From Hyphomicrobiales bacterium (lineage in GTDB: Bacteria > Pseudomonadota > Alphaproteobacteria > Rhizobiales > Rhizobiaceae), in NCBI GenBank assembly GCA_900465685.1, contig UEGR01000011.1, positions 1-64,000 of the forward strand: a stretch of DNA of 64,000 nucleotides, read 5' to 3'. The notes under the pieces were generated by a model. The model ran no database searches. It worked only from the letters and a program-made list of their open reading frames with translations, and had not been told where the DNA came from. Positions 61,873 to 64,000 of the stretch are shown one piece after another. How positions within the stretch are numbered: the first letter of the stretch is position 1; every line of letters begins with the position of its first letter. The position numbers and the translations under genes were made by a program.

Positions 61873-62640
61873 TTAGACTGCGTCCAGAATCTGCTTCTGC
61901 AAATCAATCGCACGAGCATCGGCGAGTTCACGTCGCGGACGTTCCAGATCGATGTCGATATCAAGCGCAATGGACCCTTCGCGCAGCACGATCACACGGT
62001 CTGCGAGAGCAACGGCTTCCGACACATCGTGGGTGATCAGCACAGTGGTAAAGCCGCGCTCAGTCCAGATACGCTCCAGAAGACGGTGCATCTCGATACG
62101 TGTCAGCGCATCAAGTGCGCCAAAGGGTTCGTCCAGCAGCAGAATTTTCGGATCGCTGACCAGCGCCCTTGCCAGCGCAACGCGTTGCCGCTGGCCACCA
62201 GACAGAACGGAGGGCCAGTCATTGCCGCGCCCTTCCAGCCCGACATCGGACAAAACCGAAAGTGCGGCCTCACGCCAGTTCTCACCGCGTGCTATGCCCA
62301 CATTGTCGGTCACACGCTGCCACGGCACGAGCCGCGCTTCCTGAAAAAGCAGACGCACTGACGGGCTGATCCCGGTCAGCGCTTCTCCGCCAACGGCTAC
62401 GCGCCCGCCATCGGGCAGATCGAGCCCCGAAATCAGGCGCAGAAGCGTGGACTTGCCACCACCGGAACGCCCGACAACGGCCAGAAACTGCCCAGATGGC
62501 ACCTCCAGATTGAAGTGCCGTAACACTTTGAGGCTACCGAATGTACGATCGACATGAGAAAGCGAAATGGGCGACCCGCCCTTCGCATCCGCGCCACGAG
62601 CTACCGTTTCCACATCATATGTGTCCTGAACCGCAGCCAT
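61873..62640 (-). CDS. ssuB: Aliphatic sulfonate-type ABC transporter ATPase (SsuB-like)
   Basis: 255 aa. Walker A GRSGGGKST, signature LSGGQRQRVALARAL, Walker B ILLLDEPFGALDA, LITHDVSEA. ATG 62640 shares one base with the permease stop; a much longer open frame upstream is out of phase with the permease and is not coding. Belongs to the nitrate/sulfonate/taurine family. Confidence 0.9.
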   Translation of the reverse strand: MAAVQDTYDVETVARGADAKGGSPISLSHVDRTFGSLKVLRHFNLEVPSGQFLAVVGRSGGGKSTLLRLISGLDLPDGGRVAVGGEALTGISPSVRLLFQEARLVPWQRVTDNVGIARGENWREAALSVLSDVGLEGRGNDWPSVLSGGQRQRVALARALVSDPKILLLDEPFGALDALTRIEMHRLLERIWTERGFTTVLITHDVSEAVALADRVIVLREGSIALDIDIDLERPRRELADARAIDLQKQILDAV

Positions 62641-63479
62641 CAGCTTTTGCCTTTTTCCGACTGATAGGCCGGATGCCAGACGAGCACTCGCTTTTCGATG
62701 AGACGGGTTGCTGTGTCGGCTACCTTGCCAAGCAGTGCGTAGATGATGATGCCCAGAAGCACCACATCGGTCATTAGAAACTCGCGCGCATTCATGGTCA
62801 TATAGCCGATGCCGCTGGTGGCGGAGATGGTCTCGGCAACGATCAGCGTCAACCACATGAAGCCCAGAGCATAGCGCAGACCGACGAGGATCGACGGCAG
62901 CGCGCCAGGCAAAATAATACGCTGGATCAGAGCTTTGCGATCCAATCCGTAGACATGCACCATCTCGATCAATTGCGGATCGATGGTTCGCACGCCGTAG
63001 AACGTGTTGATATAGATCGGGAAGAAAACACCGATGGAAACCAGAAATATCTTGGCGGTTTCGTCGATGCCGAACCACAGGATGACAAGCGGAACAAGCG
63101 CCAGATGCGGTATGTTGCGCAACATCTGCAAGGTGCTGTCGAGTAGGGTTTCGGCGGGCTTCCACAGACCGTTGACGATACCGGCGACAAAGCCCAGCCC
63201 GCCGCCAATAACGAGACCGATCAGGGCGCGCTGCGTTGAAATATAGGTATGATAGATCAGCGTGCCATCCAGCAGCGATTTCCAGAACGCCGCCGCCACT
63301 GTGCTGGGTGCAGGCATCAATCGCGCCGTGATCAAGCCCGTGCGCGCAGCAATTTCCCAGGCGATCAAAAGAACGATCGGCAGCGCCCATGGTGCAAGCG
63401 CTTTGCCAAGCGTTTTAAGACGCGGGACATCAGCTGTCCTGCTCTTTCCGGCAAAGCCAGAAATTGTTGAATCCGCCAT
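62640..63479 (-). CDS. ssuC: Aliphatic sulfonate-type ABC transporter permease (SsuC-like)
   Basis: 279 aa, about six membrane spans; GLVIGGGLGFVAGIVNGLW, MLRNIPHLALVPLVILWFG and the coupling region RIILPGALPSILVGLRYALG are typical of SsuC/TauC. Overlaps ssuA by one nt and ssuB by one nt. Substrate probably an organosulfonate or sulfate ester. Confidence 0.9.
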   Translation of the reverse strand: MADSTISGFAGKSRTADVPRLKTLGKALAPWALPIVLLIAWEIAARTGLITARLMPAPSTVAAAFWKSLLDGTLIYHTYISTQRALIGLVIGGGLGFVAGIVNGLWKPAETLLDSTLQMLRNIPHLALVPLVILWFGIDETAKIFLVSIGVFFPIYINTFYGVRTIDPQLIEMVHVYGLDRKALIQRIILPGALPSILVGLRYALGFMWLTLIVAETISATSGIGYMTMNAREFLMTDVVLLGIIIYALLGKVADTATRLIEKRVLVWHPAYQSEKGKS

Positions 63480-64000
63480 CAGGCCGCTCCCTTGCGCGTC
63501 ACCTCGGCAATGGAAATTTCCTTCGGAATGAGGCCGAGTTTGAAGAAAGTGTCTGCAATTGCCTGTTGCTGGGCGATGACCGATGCGTCAAGCGGCTTGA
63601 CGCCGTAGGACTGACGCTCGACGGCGCGGACAAGAACATTCTCCGGAATGCCGACCGAAGACGCAAGCTCGGCTGCGACCGTCGCTGTGTTGTTCTTGAT
63701 CCAGTCATCGATTTCGGCAATCGCATCGATAACGATATCGACGGCTTCCGGGTTCGCATCCACGAAAGGCTGCGCACCGAGATAGAACTGGTGATTGGGA
63801 ACGAGGCCTTCGCCATTGCGCAATTCGCGCGCTTCAATGGCAATTTCCGCAGCCGCCTGAAACGGATCCCAAATGACCCATGCATCGACCGCACCGCGCT
63901 CGAAAGCAGCGCGTGCATCAGCTGGCGGCAGGAAGGTGGTTTTGATATCGGTATAGGCAAGCCCGGCATCTTCCAGCGCCTTGACCAGAAGATAGTGAAC
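63479..64000 (-). CDS. ssuA: Aliphatic sulfonate-binding protein (SsuA-like), 5' end outside the window
   Basis: Open from the window end to the stop at 63479: the C-terminal 173 residues of a binding protein. Segments HYLLVKALEDAGLAYTDIK, then TTFLPPADARAAFERGAVDA and WVIWDPFQAAAE are characteristic of SsuA. A TTG inside (63823) is an internal leucine, not a start. The signal peptide and first half are not visible. Confidence 0.88.
   Translation of the reverse strand, partial: VHYLLVKALEDAGLAYTDIKTTFLPPADARAAFERGAVDAWVIWDPFQAAAEIAIEARELRNGEGLVPNHQFYLGAQPFVDANPEAVDIVIDAIAEIDDWIKNNTATVAAELASSVGIPENVLVRAVERQSYGVKPLDASVIAQQQAIADTFFKLGLIPKEISIAEVTRKGAA

Noticed and set aside
62641-63390. N-terminal extension of the SsuB-like ATPase by 250 codons
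   Set aside because: It is the out-of-phase reading of the SsuC permease gene; the ATPase has a normal start at 62640.
1-64000. CRISPR array, tRNA, rRNA, prophage or insertion sequence
   Set aside because: No direct-repeat array, cloverleaf, rRNA segment, transposase, integrase or phage structural gene was recognised on either strand.

Overview
The window reads as about 64 kb of alphaproteobacterial chromosome, most probably Brucellaceae (Ochrobactrum / Brucella anthropi-like). This is inferred from choline-sulfatase and ChoX, a sitABCD manganese operon with a Mur-box-like site, the otnK/otnC/ltnD/denD tetronate genes, short palindromic intergenic repeats of a kind seen in Rhizobiales, and moderately high G+C. 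No rRNA, tRNA, CRISPR array, insertion sequence, phage or plasmid gene was seen. It is almost entirely import-and-degrade modules, each with its own regulator, and nearly everything lies on the minus strand.

Region A (44-21361) is a colinear 20-gene minus-strand array. It starts with a branched-chain-type ABC importer (livKHMGF-like). Then come a CaiB/BaiF CoA-transferase, an enoyl-CoA hydratase, an HMG-CoA-lyase-like enzyme, an acyl-CoA dehydrogenase, two MmgE/PrpD proteins, two metallo-beta-lactamase-fold hydrolases, two Old-Yellow-Enzyme reductases, an Asp/Glu-racemase-fold protein without the usual cysteines, an acyl-CoA synthetase, a quinone-oxidoreductase-like dehydrogenase and an AraD1/GguC protein. 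A LacI regulator sits inside the array. A TTGACA-17-TATGGT promoter with an abutting near-perfect LacI-type operator lies ahead of the first gene. I cannot name the substrate; this is the best candidate for an undescribed pathway.

Region B (21813-29143) holds a Ugp-like sugar/glycerophosphodiester importer (minus), a divergent metallophosphoesterase (plus), a SurE nucleotidase (minus) and a divergent SorC regulator (plus). A TTTTGTACAAAA palindrome lies between the divergent ugp and phosphoesterase promoters and a TTTGTACA site lies between surE and the regulator. Two small plus-strand genes follow (29249-29897).

Region C (29984-41670) is a minus-strand operon: RbsBAC-type importer, AcoABC-like 2-oxo-acid/acetoin dehydrogenase, AhpD-like protein, FGGY kinase and two short-chain dehydrogenases. 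A second SorC regulator is divergent, and a perfect 17-bp-arm inverted repeat lies between them.

Region D (41679-45253) is choline-sulfate use (betC, choX, LysR). Region E (45268-49854) has a phosphodiester-glycosidase-type exported protein and sitABCD. Region F (50226-61800) has a sugar-type ABC importer with a short-chain dehydrogenase, followed by otnI, otnC, otnK, ltnD, denD and a FadR-type GntR regulator. Candidate operators of that regulator lie ahead of its own gene, ahead of ltnD and ahead of the transporter unit, suggesting one tetronate uptake/catabolism regulon. Region G (61873-64000) is ssuA(partial)-ssuC-ssuB, running off the window.

Across the window, five of six complete periplasmic binding protein genes are followed 11-26 nt after the stop codon by a strong stem-loop before the next operon gene.
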